Source: Symbiodinium natans
Taxonomy: Eukaryota; Sar; Dinophyceae; Suessiales; Symbiodiniaceae
NCBI GenBank assembly: GCA_905221605.1
Contig: CAJNDS010002294.1
Location: 157,501-221,500 of the forward strand
Length of the DNA: 64,000 bases
Direction: 5' to 3'
Shown: in pieces, positions 42,802-54,229 of the stretch
Numbering within the stretch: position 1 is the stretch's first letter
Layout: each line of letters begins with the position of its first letter
Made by a program: the position numbers and the translations under genes
Notes under the pieces: generated by a model
What the model was told of the DNA's origin: nothing
What the model saw: the letters and a program-made list of their open reading frames with translations, nothing else
The model's database searches: none

Positions 42802-45632
42802 ATCATGGCAGCTCCCATTTGCTGCTCAGGTGCTGATGGTTCAGGAGTACCACTGGGATGTGCAGTTCAAGGCGGGAATGCTACATAATGCCACCGTGAG
42901 CACGAAGTGTTTGGGCTCTGCCTGACTGCGCCAGGGCATGTTGCTGGGATCTTTTTTTTGGGGCTACCTGGCTGGGAACCTGTTTGCCGGTGGCTTTGCT
43001 GCAAGAAGCAATCGAAATGGTCGCAGGCCCGAAGATATTCTGCCCTTTATTTCGCTGTCCTCATGTCGCTGTCCCTTCAGGGGCCGTGTCCGCACAATAT
43101 GGTGCCGGAATGGTCCTGGCCTTCGCTGCCATCTCCTGGAGCGCGCTGGCAATCGCCATTCCGTGCCTCTTCTGCAGCCACGGGTAGCCACCCACTGTGA
43201 TCCAGTGAGCAGCCCTGGAAGCGAGTAGTAGGACATGGAGGACTGGAGACGTGGTTGTGATCTGCTGGCTGTGACATTCTGTGGCCATGTCCTAAGCTGA
43301 GGCTGGCCTCGGACCTCGGATTCTGGTACGTCTGGCTTCTCCTGACTCTGCTCGGACTAGCCGAATCGCCGGTGATGCCAACCACCATGCAGCTGATCTC
43401 TGCTTACGTCCCGGCCCTCCAAGCAGCAATGGTGCTGCGTTTGGCAGCTTAAGTTGACATTGCGTCGAAGCTCGGCTTCACGAATTGCAAGCCAAGCTGC
43501 CCAGGCATCCGAACGTGGATGTTCACTTGCAGCACGTGCAATGGCTTTCCGATTTGGGCAAATTGTGGCATCGGTAATGGCGCCGCTAATTTGCTCGCAG
43601 GCGCAGTCGAAGCACGTTCGTCGAAGCTGTAGAATGTGTTCACTCAGAGAGTGTACAGAGAGAGATTGCAGCCCTGGGCTGTGTGATGCATGTGGCAGGC
43701 CGGCTGGCGAGCAAGCTTCTGCATCTTTGGCACCGTGAGCTTCATGCAGCCTCAACAGCAATATGATGCAATATGCAATGTTTCGTTTGATGCTGTGGAT
43801 GGAGTTTCAGATTTGTCTCGGGGCTGGCGGGAAGTAAGGTTCGCCATGCTTTGGCTGGGCTTTGCAATAACGAAGAGAGAAGGCAGGATTGTAGAAATAC
43901 GGAAGATCTCGGAGGACTGAAACCACGTTTGAGCTTTGTGTGTGCCTGGGTCACGTGGGTCACTTGGTGGCTTTGTGTGTTGGCAGGACTCCTCCGCAGA
44001 TGGACAGCCGCCCGTCCAAGGCCTTCAGCTGCTTCGAGCTTGCATGCTACTGGTATCGGTGCAGCCATGGAATTCTGTGGTGTTCTGTGGTCCAGGCGGC
44101 AAGATAGTCCTTGGCTTAGTGCCACTGCATGCGACGCTTGGCGGCTGGTTCAGTGTTGTTAGTGTCGGTTGTTTCCTTTTGGTGTGAGCACAAACATACC
44201 TTAACCACTTGCTATGTCCAGCCAGGCTGAGAAATAGAGGGTTTCTTGCGCTACTTCTGGTACACTGTCGCTTTGCTGCAGTCAGACAGGTTACCATGTT
44301 CTTATTAAGAACTGTCGTGCATCTTGAAGTGCTTGATGAGCTTGTACGATTGCGCTGCCGCTTGGTTTTGTTCACGTCCTGCAAAGAGCAAGGGTGTTCG
44401 TGTGTGCTTCTAGAACTGAGGCAGCAACAACTTCGCCATGTACACCATTATGCTCTGTGCTCAAAGAGTTTCCTTTCCTTCATTCACACTTTTCATGCTG
44501 CACGTTCATCACTCCTGTTGCAGGTCATGGGGACCTTCCTACTTCACAGAGGTGTCTAGGATTGAGTTATCCTGTGGTCACGGCATGCGCAGAGCTGGTG
44601 CTGGTGCATGGGAGTCCTGTAGAAAGGAACATAGATATGGGGGTATGGTCAAGTTAATCGAGGCAAGGTCTCTGCTGATTTGTCCAAGGTACTGCAGCTT
44701 CCACTTGAAAGTGTTGGGCTCTACCTCATGCTGCCTGCGGCATTCTCAGGCCTGCTAAGCATGTCAACTCGTCACCTCAACAAGTGTCGCTTCTGCTTGT
44801 TGGGGATGCATTGGGCGAGGTGCTGGCTCCGTGGTTGGCGGGCTCCTCACTGATTGGCTTCAGAGCCGTCGTTGGCCGCTTCTGGCCTTGCGTCAATGGA
44901 CAGGGTCGCAGCATGACGAAATGCGATCAACTATGATGGAATATTCATGAACAAGGTGTTTCGGGCTTAAGTGTCATTGATCCTGGATGCAGGATCTTAT
45001 GTCCCGCAGCCATCGGGGCTGGTATTTCGCTGGTCCCATGGCGCAGCTAGAAATTTCATGAAGTGGCATGTTCCGTCGTGTTGTTTCTGCTTGAAGCGTT
45101 GAAGCGAAACTTTCATTTGAAACCTTTCGGGCAGTGTCAGGTAATCTTCGGAACCATGCAGGATGCTTTGACAGCCAGCCTGGCCATTGCAGTTGCGGCC
45201 CTGATCTGGCCTGAGCTGAAATGCAGGAGCTTCAAGAGGCACCAGTCACTAGAATTGAATGAGCTGAAGGAGTTGCGTGCGCTGAAGGTCCATAGGCGTC
45301 TTGGACACAGCGCAGAATGCCGTCTACCTGGATCTGGCACCAAGCGATGCGGCGGCCCTCGTCAGTCTCGGCAACGCTATTGCACCAGCCCCATGTGGTT
45401 GTAGCGGCTGGAAATTGAAGAAAGATGAGGAGAGAGGTGAGAGAGGTGAGAGAGGTTAGTGACATGGTAACATGGCGAGCCGGGATTTCCGAAAGGCCAC
45501 GCTGCCGGGTGCAGCGGGGCCTGCTCTCGTTGCCACGCTGCTTCAAGCGACGGGCCTTTGGCCACTGGTCTGGGGCATCATTGCCGCCTGCCTACTCGTC
45601 GCCTTGATTGCATCTAGGCTTTCGCGGTTGTT
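42802..45632 (+). CDS. Major-facilitator transporter, SLC17-like, multi-exon (partial)
   Basis: Exons join into the SLC17 anion-transporter pattern. WQLPFAAQVLMVQEYHWDVQ (42802-42874) is followed from 42935 by GMLLGSFFWGYLAGNLFAGG, which matches the family's LSSFFWGY...GG block at the end of helix 2. From 43081, YGAGMVLAFAAISWSALAIA is the next membrane helix. Later exons give VGDALGEVLAPWLAGSSLIG (about 44800-44861), a hydrophobic piece SLAIAVAALIWPEL (about 45172-45220), TAQNAVYLDLAPSDAAALVS (45296-45384), which fits the NxxDLAP...A..LxGLGNxxA block, and GPALVATLLQATGLWPLVWG plus IIAACLLVALIAS (about 45514-45618), the last helices. Family members move phosphate, sialate, glutamate or other anions across membranes. 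Substrate cannot be predicted. Some helices were not found, so exons are missing from this list. Confidence 0.68.
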
Positions 45633-47489
45633 TCATGTTGTTTCCGTTGGTCCGCACGACAAGTACCAGACGCGGAAGAGTCTGGTTCAGGTCTCTTCGG
45701 TCGTTTTCGCCTCTTGCCAAGAGCAGCCTTGCGCCTCTTTGCGCTGTAGCCGGGAAATCGTGATAGTCCATGGCGTGTCGGTGTTAGCCAGTGCTCTCGG
45801 CTCAGGCTGCATTTGGCCAGAGCCTTATAGGGCTTTGCAGAGACTGTTCTTGGGGCAAGATGGATGGTAGAAGATGGCAGCTGAGGATCGGTCGAGGACC
45901 TCGAGAAGCGATTGTCCCCAAAGTACATGAAGCTTGGGCAAAACATGTCATGACGCCTGTTGAGGCTATGCATTTTTGGGGCCAGATACTTTCCCCTTGC
46001 CAGCGCAACAAGTAAGGCAAGTGTGATTCCGCTCAATCATGAGCCCACAATTTATGCTGAGCCAGAAGCGCATGCATAAATCAATCGCCATGAGTTTTGT
46101 GCTTGGCAGTCCACTTTTAAACCATCGTGCACCACGACGGATTGCATTTCTTGGGGCGTGACTCACGCCTTCGATTGTATACACTTGATTTGACATGCAA
46201 GAGCGAAGAAAGATAAAGGGGAGGGTTGTTTTAGGTCAAGTCTGTGATGCCCATTGATATGTGTCCTCACGGATTTGGCTCTGCCAGAGCGCAGATTCGA
46301 AGACGGGCATTCCAACTCATCAGGCAACTAACTGTTTCAATTCAGTGAGGAACCAACACTGTCGTCACTGAAAATTCGCGACTGTGCAAGAGTGCCGGTA
46401 CCGACATGAGAAGCAGATGATTGAGACACACACACACACAAGTGTCCTTTGGAGAGTTCCGGCAGCTGTTGACAGTTCGCAGAAGGCTTCGCTGTAGACC
46501 TGTCAAACGTGGTCGACGTGGAGCCGGTTGACTGGGGCGCTCTGTGCCCGGTCGCAAAAGTCACCAACAGACATGAAAGAGGGGTTTCACATCGTTCCTT
46601 GCTTTCCCCTGTTCAGTCCTGCCCATAGAATGGCTGCCAGCAAGTCTTCCTTTGAACGGCTCCAAAGGCCTCTGAAGTTCAAGAAAAGCCATCGTGAAGC
46701 TCTCGGCTCTGCACTTGCCAGGGTCGGAGGAAGCTGAAGGCCATACGAGACGGCAAGAAGGGCCTTGGGCTCGGAGCGGTGAACGAAGCTTACACGTCAT
46801 TGTGCTTTGCACGGCTGCGTGCTGTGACTGGTGACTAGTGGCGACTTCTCACACTGTTGTTAGCTGCTTTTGCTGTTGCCGACCTGCCTTGCTTGTTTCC
46901 AGCCAGGCTTCGACCTTTTGGCTTGAGTTGTTGCATCATCCGGCAGCATGGGCATGGACAGCCGAGACCTAACTGCTGTACTGTTGCCAGCGCCCTTTGA
47001 ATGCAATACCGATTCTTCACTCAACCACTGATCGCACACGCTACGAAAGCTCGCATGTGCTCTTGGCTACAGAACAAGTGCTGTTGATAAAGCCTCACGG
47101 CACAAGCCAGCACAAGTCGTTGAAGACTTCCTCAGCCGCGCCAGGAGAGCAAGTAGCGAAACGACATGCGCATAGGAAGCACAGTGCGTTTCGACACTGT
47201 CAGGACCTGCCATGCAGCCTCTGGCCGAACCCATTCTGTCACGGCCAACCCTGCAGAGGCCGGAAGGTGGGCAAAAAAAATGCACGGCTGCAATAAAAAC
47301 ACCAAGGCGCATGGCTTACAATCTTAGTTGCGTTGTACAAAGTGGAAGATGCTCTCTTTGCAGCTGTTGAATGCTGTTTGCCGTCTTCAGACAGGCAGTA
47401 GCGGCCATAGTCTGGGTCTTCAGGCGTCCGGCGACGGTGGTTCTCGGGCCGCCTCTGGCCGAGGCCGGCCCTTCTTTTTGGCGGAGACA

Positions 47490-47577
47490 CTGAGTGCAGG
47501 CTGAGTGCAGGCTGAGTGCAGGCTGAGTGCAGGCTGAGTGCAGGCTGAGTGCAGGCTGAGTGCAGGCTGAGTGCAAA
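47490..47577. repeat. Eight exact 11-bp units CTGAGTGCAGG
   Basis: Seven identical copies plus an eighth ending in AA instead of GG. Perfect identity points to recent expansion. Because 11 is not a multiple of 3, it reads as a shifting Cys-Thr-Gln-Pro-Ala-Leu-Ser-Leu-His-Ser-Ala pattern on the minus strand. Confidence 0.97.
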
Positions 47578-48559
47578 TCTGGGAGCTTTAAGACAAAGAA
47601 GAAGAGACGAGGCGACACGTGTGAAGACATGAGGGAGCCTGCCTAAGCCGCAGATATCGAACTAGGACCGACAGGAAACTGAGGTGACCCCAGAGGTGCA
47701 TGAAACATGACATGGAGGCAGCAATCTCACACTGCTAGTTGAGAGGAAAGAGGCTTCCGAATTCAGAGAACAAACGAGTTGTGATGCGTATCACCTGCCA
47801 GTGTAAGCGCCAGGCACAGACTCGGACCAGAACTTCTTTCAAAGCGGCCCCTCTGCTGCAAACATGCAAAGGTCAAGGGTGATGCATCTCGAAACCACAT
47901 TGAGCCGTTCTGCTCACTGTTCTGCTCAGGCACTTCTATGCTCATCTGCGGCAATAGCAATCTCTGGACATGGGCAGCGAAAGCGATTGGCCGTGAAGGC
48001 CTGGCAGCACAAAAAAGTCATCCAACGACGCCGAACTGCGTCTTTCAATCCGGGGGCATTCTAGTGCCTTATGGTCTCAGGGAAGGGGGGGATAAAATCC
48101 AGATGACACACATGAGTCACATGACTTGTAGTTCCCATTCCGCTGCTGGAAGGCCCTGGCGCCCAAAGAGCTCCTCCTCTTATGTTAAGCTGCAATGTTT
48201 TGGTCTTCTCGTGTCTTCTCCAAAAGACCTGAGCAGCAGGGCAGCTTCGTTGACCAAGGACAGGTGCTTTGGAGCCTGGCCTGAATTCAGATGCTCAGTC
48301 CATCTCAGTCCACCGAACCTTGGGGGGCTGAGTCACAGGTTTGCTTGCAACTGTGAGGTGTCCGTGTCCGAACTTCCGAAGGCTCTTCGACGTGATCACC
48401 TGTGAGTGTAGCCATGTGTAGCCTCCTTTTCCAGGCAAAAGGCTTGTCAGAGTGATTTTCTGAGACCCGTCAGGTGGAGGCTCTTGGGGTGGAGCTGCGC
48501 CAAACCTCGGGTATTGCGGCGCCGGTGAATGTCCAGACTGGGCAGCTGACCGGCCCCGG

Positions 48560-48675
48560 GGCTGCCAGACCCGAAGCCCTAAACACCCTCCTAAACCCAA
48601 AAAAGCCCTAAGCCTCTGAGCCTCTGAGCCTCGAAGCCTCTAAGCCTCGAAGCCTCTAAGCCTCTAAGAGCCTGA
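48560..48675. repeat. AC-rich island with 9-bp GCCTCTAAG/GCCTCGAAG units
   Basis: Starts with CCCTAAACACCCTCCTAAACCC-like telomere-strand words and passes into eight to nine copies of GCCTC(T/G)(G/A)AG. Confidence 0.85.
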
Positions 48676-48725
48676 ACTTCCCCCAAGCTTATTGAGATCA
48701 GATCCGTAGGGTCTACATTTCACAG

Positions 48726-51064
48726 GCGAGCCCTTCCGGATTCGCCATGAGCTTGGGCCCGACACGAAGAAGAACATCGCGACCGTCACAGGTTGGGGTG
48801 TCTGCGCTCCCTGTTCTCACATGTTCTCACATGAGGCAGTTGCCAAGTTGCCAGGTACGCTGCAGCAGCTTAGAAAGCACTTTGGATGGAACAAGGTCAT
48901 CGGCTGCTCAGTCACCAAGGCCGGACACACACCACACCAGCTTCATCACATGCATCGTGCATCTTTGGTTTATCCTGATGCTACAGAGTTGGGTTCTTAC
49001 CAATGCATGCTGAGCCAGGCGTTGATGGAGAACTTGACTGAGGCGGGTTGTCCATGGAACGAAGTGGGCGCAGGGAAAGGAATTCCCTTGCAAGTGCGCT
49101 CAGAGACGAAGCCCTTTCCAGGATGACGATGGTGACTATCCGAGTCGACGGGAAAAGGTGGTCCTGCTGCAAGTATGGGGAACCCTTTTGGGGACTCCGT
49201 TGTCTCGGTATCCCCGTCATGGGACATGCCCGTATGTGTTGGGGCTAATCCAGCTTCCGCTTCTGGCTTTCGTGCCACGGTGCCAAGGTTCAAGATCTAC
49301 TGCGCAAGAGCTTGAACCGACGGGGACAGGTGGCCTTCTTTCATGTGGACATCCACACGGTGGGGGCAGGACCGCAAGCAGACGTCCTGGGCTCAGAATA
49401 CAAGTGCTGCCTTTGCAAGCTCATTTCCTGCAGGATACCATGAACTGGTCTGGGGCGACAGTAGATCTACGGACGTTTGGCGCAGCTTGGTCGCGTCAGA
49501 CTATTTCCCTTTGTTGCAAAGCCGATGAGGCAGATGTGAAGGCTCTAACTTCTCATTCGGCTTTGTTTCTGCTGGGGCATGCTCCGTTTGTGCGCACATC
49601 TCAGGAAAGAAGACCATCCTGGCAAATGCCTCATGTTGTCCAGACTCAGACGCAGCATCTGCCCCAAGACTTGTGCTGTTCTGGAGGTCTGCACCCTGGG
49701 CAGAAACATCGGCGCAGTTCTCTTCAATGATGGCCGCCGGGTGCGACATTCCCCGCTGAACGACCTTTTCACATCGCCACTCGGCGCTGGAGCTATGGTT
49801 CTGCGGTGTCGAATTGGAAGGTGCACTTGCAAGTGCCCAAACATGAAGTTGACTAGCCTGGTGGTTTTGCGTCTGAGGAGCCGGCACGCAAACTTGCCCA
49901 GCGCAGCTGGGATTACATAATATTTACATAGTCAGCCTGTTGAGTGAACTTGTAGGGAGGAAGAAGAAATCGCGCGCTTCTCTGGCCAAGGATGCGGGGG
50001 ACTACAAGTTTGTACCACCTATGACAGGCACACCTTTATGCCTTTATGTACATGTCAACTTCTCACCTTGTACATCTTGTACTCTCCCCACACGGAGCAA
50101 GAAAGCCAATCAATGAATGCAGGAACGGAGTCGTTTGAAGAGTGGGTGTCACTTCTGGACGACTACCTTGCCGAAATCGTAGAGTCGGTTCCCACAGGAC
50201 GGGGGCAGGCTGCGCATTTCGCTCAGGCTGCAGCCCGTGAGTGTCAGGATTGGGTCGCCTGGTGCTTGTGCCGACAGGGAGGATTGCCAGCGCCGACCGA
50301 TGCATCTCCGAGGTGTTGATTCCGTGAGTTTTTCTGAGTTCGCTATTTTATCTTGTTTCAGCTTCTTGGATGGCAGCCGCGGAAGCCCGTGTGGCAGGCA
50401 CTGATGGGGTCACCGCGCCTGGCAAAGACGAAGGAAAAGGCAGCGGAGAGGCCGCGTGAACACGATCTTCTTTTCGTTCCACTCCATTTACTCCATGCCA
50501 GCCGACGGGCGCTTGTTTCACCAATACCCTTGAGGGATGAATGACGGACACCTGCCTGAATCGCCGCAGAAACGAGAGTGTTTCAATAACAGTGTTTCAA
50601 TAACAGTGTTTCGAGCGTGTTGCAGGGGTGCTGACATGGTGGTGGCCGAGTCGGAGGAGGAGGTCAATATTGTGCGAGGCATGGCCCTGGATGCCATCTT
50701 CGAGCTGCAGATCAGCCAGGTGCATGGAGACGACCAGCAGAGACCTGCGAAGTGAAGTGCCTTCAAAATCCCTGAGCCGGAAGCCCTCGAAGGCCCTAAG
50801 CCGTAAGCCCATAAGAAGCCCCAAGCCCCCGAACCCGAAGACCCAGGGGGCCGTATGACCGCTTAAGGTAGGAGAAAGGCAGTTGGGGAAAGGAAGAAAA
50901 TTGCTCAAGTTTCAAAAAAGGGAGCAGAACTGCAGAAGCTGACCAAAAAAAAGCAGGCGAGGCGGGCGCTGGATGGGGTCCTGCACGACTCCAAGATCCT
51001 GCAGCACCTCTCGGAAGTGCAGCTTGAGGCCGGCTATTATTTGATGTACAGAAACTCCATGTTA
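48726..51064 (+). CDS. Multi-exon gene of unknown function
   Basis: A consistent row of coding-like exons. GEPFRIRHELGPDTKKNIAT (from 48726, after TCACAG). AKLPGTLQQLRKHFGWNKVI (about 48838-48905). HQLHHMHRASLVYPDATELG, SYQCMLSQALMENL and GAGKGIPLQ (to about 49092). VAFFHVDIHTVGAGPQADVL (about 49331-49410). YHELVWGDSRSTDVWRSLVA (about 49437-49516). LEVCTLGRNIGAVLFNDGRR (about 49680-49740). KKSRASLAKDAGDYKFVPP (about 49963-50022). FEEWVSLLDDYLAEIVESVP (about 50138-50197). WMAAAEARVAGTDGVTAPG (about 50370-50425). MVVAESEEEVNIVRGMALDA (about 50637-50696). KKIAQVSKKGAELQKLTKKK, QARRALDGVLHDSKILQHL and YYLMYRNSML (50895-51064). I recognise no domain. The rich, non-repetitive composition argues that these are real exons. 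It may be more than one gene. Confidence 0.5.
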
Positions 51065-51098
51065 AAAACAAAGCATGGCCCACAACACACAGGGCTTA

Positions 51099-51132
51099 TG
51101 GGGCGGTTTAGGGTTTAGGGTTTAGGGTTTAC
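51099..51132 (+). repeat. Short TTTAGGG interstitial repeat
   Basis: Three and a half perfect GGTTTAG units directly after the last exon-like sequence of the unknown gene and about 140 bp before the CAG tract. Confidence 0.9.
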
Positions 51133-51269
51133 AGGTGTGGACTTTTAGACCTTATTGGGTTTGGTTTAGAGAGGGTTGTTTACAGGCCTCCCCCCCGGTC
51201 CCCGCCCCCCTTCCACCCCCCCCCCCTCCCGTGTGTTTGACAATTGTGAGCTATGCGACAACGCGCTGG

Positions 51270-51415
<146 letters not shown>

Positions 51416-51479
51416 ATTACCACTGCGAGCCCAAGAAACTCAGTGTGTGGGTGTGTACTTACTGAGTGGGCATAAATGC

Positions 51480-52615
51480 TCTGTCCGCCTTTTCTCTTAC
51501 AAGCCTTGCGCACAACTGTTGGAGAAAAGATTCGGAATTCCCTCGTCGCCCCACCCACGCCCCTCACACCACATCCCCGCCGCACCCTGACAAGCAAAAG
51601 CTGGCTGCTGCCAAACTGACACGTAACATAAGACAAGTGATTACCTCGAGAAGGACTCGTGAGGCAGGATGTGGGACTGACTGGTGCCTTTGTTCAGGGC
51701 ACCGTACTTGACTTCTTCAGTATTGAGAAGGGAATCTAGCATGCACTTCCCACCTGCAAACCACACCACACCCTCCATAGCACCCCACCCACACTTCCAA
51801 CAACAACACGACTTTCATTGAAGTTTCTTGCGAAGCGCATTCCCGTCAAATGGGCGCCAAGCGTCCTAGGCCCCCTCCCTCCGCTCCCACCCTCTCTCCA
51901 GAAACGCACTGCTCGCACGTTTGACCCGCAACAGCTTGTGTTACGAACTGGGCCCGACTTGCAGGCAAAAAGGGGCCCTCGCGTGGGCCTTCTCGCTTGC
52001 GTCCAAAGGCCCCTCTCTCTAGCAAGCCTTTCCATGCCTATAAACCCTACAAACTCTGCAGGCCCTACAAACCCCATATACCTTAAAGCCCCAAAGCCCT
52101 AAACCCCAAACCGGAAATCCAAATCTTCAACCTTCATCCGTAAACCCCAAGCCCTACGCTAATCCAACCGAAGCCCGAATCCGCAAACCCCACAAGTTTG
52201 CGGTACCAGCTTGCCCCACCATCCACAGCAGCCTGCCCCATCAGCCTGCCCCACCAGCCTGCCCCACCAGCCTGCCCTACCAGCAGCCCCGCACCGCCCC
52301 ACCCCCACCCCCCCACCACCTTCCCCACCACCTTCCCCACCACCCCCCCCACTACCTTTACCGCCACCCCGACCACCCCACCCCGCACGTTCTAGCGAAA
52401 AGTCCATGATGTGCGTGCACAGCCCGTGGTTTGCAAGCACTCCCTCTTTGAGCACAAGCCCTTGGCTATGGAAAAACGGAAGCCTAAGAATCAAACATTG
52501 AACCAGCACAATAAGTGAGAGACATTTATCTTGCCTGTTCCACAGTCAACACTTAAAGCTGAGTTCTGCAGTCTTCCATGAGCTGATTTTGAATCGATGT
52601 GTTGTCTGAATGTTG
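51480..52615. other. Low-complexity spacer
   Basis: Holds C-rich and AC-rich sequence: decayed CCCTAAA-like words at about 52030-52190, and CCTGCCCCACCAG and CCACCTTCCC tandem units at about 52225-52385. No gene recognised. Confidence 0.5.
52225..52385. repeat. CCTGCCCCACCAG and CCACCTTCCC tandem units
   Basis: Four copies of a 13-bp unit followed by a Pro-encoding C-rich tract. Both strands stay open (Pro/Thr one way, Gly/Val the other). Confidence 0.88.
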
Positions 52616-52619
52616 CAAG

Positions 52620-52995
52620 CAGGCGATTTTTGATCAAATGGATGTGGCAGCCTGCCTGCAGATCCTGTCCGAGCCTTGTGTGGATGATCTCTTGCAACAA
52701 GCAAGGACGGAGATAGACGACTTCAACCTGACGCATCTGGTCCACAATAGTGACAGGCCGAACACTTCCTGCTGGCCGCTGAATCCCAGGAGCTGCAGCG
52801 TGCCTTGGCACTGCTGGGCCTGGAACGCGAACTGGAGAAGCCTCTTTCCAGCAGATCTCTGGTTGGTGCGATTTGGTGCGGCTCCAGTGCCAGATCTCAC
52901 ATGGCCTTCCAAGGCTAGTGGAGGAGTTAGACACCACAAAGGATGGTGTCGTGTCATTCACTGAGTTTCTGGCCTGGTGGCGGAAGCATGTCATT
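52620..52995 (+). CDS. EF-hand protein exons
   Basis: Calcium-binding module. The last exon, after CCAAG at about 52913, reads LVEELDTTKDGVVSFTEFL. The loop D-T-T-K-D-G-V-V-S-F-T-E has Asp/Thr/Asp/Val/Ser/Glu at positions 1, 3, 5, 7, 9 and 12, which is a canonical EF-hand. An earlier exon (about 52619-52643) reads QAIFDQMD, the start of another EF-hand loop whose remainder must lie in the next exon. Between them, after GACAG at 52757, AEHFLLAAESQELQRALALL and GLERELEKPLSS look like linker helices. The thioredoxin-like exons 700 bp downstream on the same strand may belong to the same transcript. Confidence 0.62.
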
Positions 52996-53708
52996 GAGGC
53001 CTTGTTGCGGTCAAAGGGTTTCGCAGTTGCACTGAGTCCAGCGACTTTGTGTCGACCGGCAGGCCAGGTGCGTCGTGACTACGAGCGCAAAGGCCTGGCA
53101 AAGCATCATCACAAATGTCCGCAGCCCAGACGAGATGGCCAGTGCTGCACAAAACAAAGTCCTGTGGTGCTTTGGCCCTTTCCTTTCATTTAATTTTGCT
53201 GAGCCACGCTGAGCCTTCGGGCGAGGGCACGAGGTCACCACGTCGGGTCAAGGGATTCCCCAAGCCATACCCAAAGGCATCCGAAGGCATCTCTTCTCAA
53301 TCCTGGGCCACGGCACTTTTTGGCACAGTTCCAAGGATTTTTAAGTGGCTTTGGGCCTGAAACAGCGCGGGGACCTGATGCTCAAGGTAGCGAGGGTTCA
53401 GCTGACAGCTGATGCTCATGATTGCACTCCGTATTTTGGGCGTTGAAGTTGCTGGGCAAGGCAGCCAAGACACCGCTGATGTTCATGCTACTACTCGCCG
53501 TTTCGGATGCTGACGATGCTGACCACATCCTGTGTTGAAGGGTTTGCTGTACCATTGCCCAAGCAGCAGTGATGAGGTGAATCCCCCGCTGCAGCTCGGG
53601 CAGCTGGTGCTCCTAAAGGTCGGCAGCGGCAGTGCGAGCATCCCCAGACACTTTCCCCCACTTTATTTTTCGCACCATGGAGCCTTGTTGCTCGTGGTTC
53701 TACTGGAG

Positions 53709-54224
53709 GTGACTTTCACCTTCTGCCGGAGTTGCCGGGCCTTTGAGCCGAAGTGGCGCAGGTACTCTGAGGAGCTCCTTGGAATGAAGTACGCAGGGGC
53801 TTCTGGGGGCTTTCGGCCACTCATCCCAAGCATCGGTAAGGTGCACTCTCGGTGTGACACATGTCAAGGTTGAGATATTGGGCTGGAGGATAGCCAGTTG
53901 ATGTTTCTAATTGGTCTCGTGGTTGCATGGCAAGTTTACAGCCTTGATTGCCGAATGAGGTTTCGAGACATTCGCTTCGTAGAGCTTGTTGGCAATGGCA
54001 CAGTGGGTGCCATGGAATTCGTCACGAAAGAACTGGGCGTCAAGGCATCCTTCATATAACTGAGTTTTTCGCTGCCGCTGCATCATGCTGTGAATGGCTG
54101 CGCAAAAAGGTGTCCCCTGCTTTCTTCATGTATAGACGTGGAGAACACGGTGGGGAAATCATCGAGCGATGGACTGGCGCGAATGCGGAGCGCTTCGAGA
54201 GCAATGTCGGAGTCTCAGCGATGT
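53709..54224 (+). CDS. Thioredoxin-like protein exons (CRSC motif)
   Basis: Three exons give the order of a thioredoxin fold. FTFCRSCRAFEPKWRRYSEE (53709-53775) carries a CxxC redox site (Cys-Arg-Ser-Cys) at the start of helix 1. RFRDIRFVELVGNGTVGAME followed by FVTKELGVKAS (53958-54050) is the central strand and the stretch leading to the cis-Pro. SPAFFMYRRGEHGGEI (from about 54111) holds that Pro and the strand with the following turn, ending in RWTGANAERFE and a stop at 54224. Both cysteines are present, so disulfide exchange is possible, though CRSC differs from the usual CGPC. An exon at about 53577-53640 (PLQLGQLVLLKVGSGSASIP) may be upstream sequence. Introns are 60-180 nt. Confidence 0.68.
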
Positions 54225-54229
54225 AACAG

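Larger units (their letters stand above)
45633..48725. other. About 3 kb without a recognised gene
   Basis: Open frames at 45614-46036 (-) and 46528-46737 (+) have no known motif. Contains a (CA)6 run near 46427, the 11-bp array at 47.5 kb and the CCTCTAAG array at 48.6 kb. Confidence 0.45.

Noticed and set aside
47490-47577. CRISPR array
   Set aside because: Units are contiguous 11-mers without unique spacers, in a eukaryotic genome. The same applies to the other tandem arrays here.
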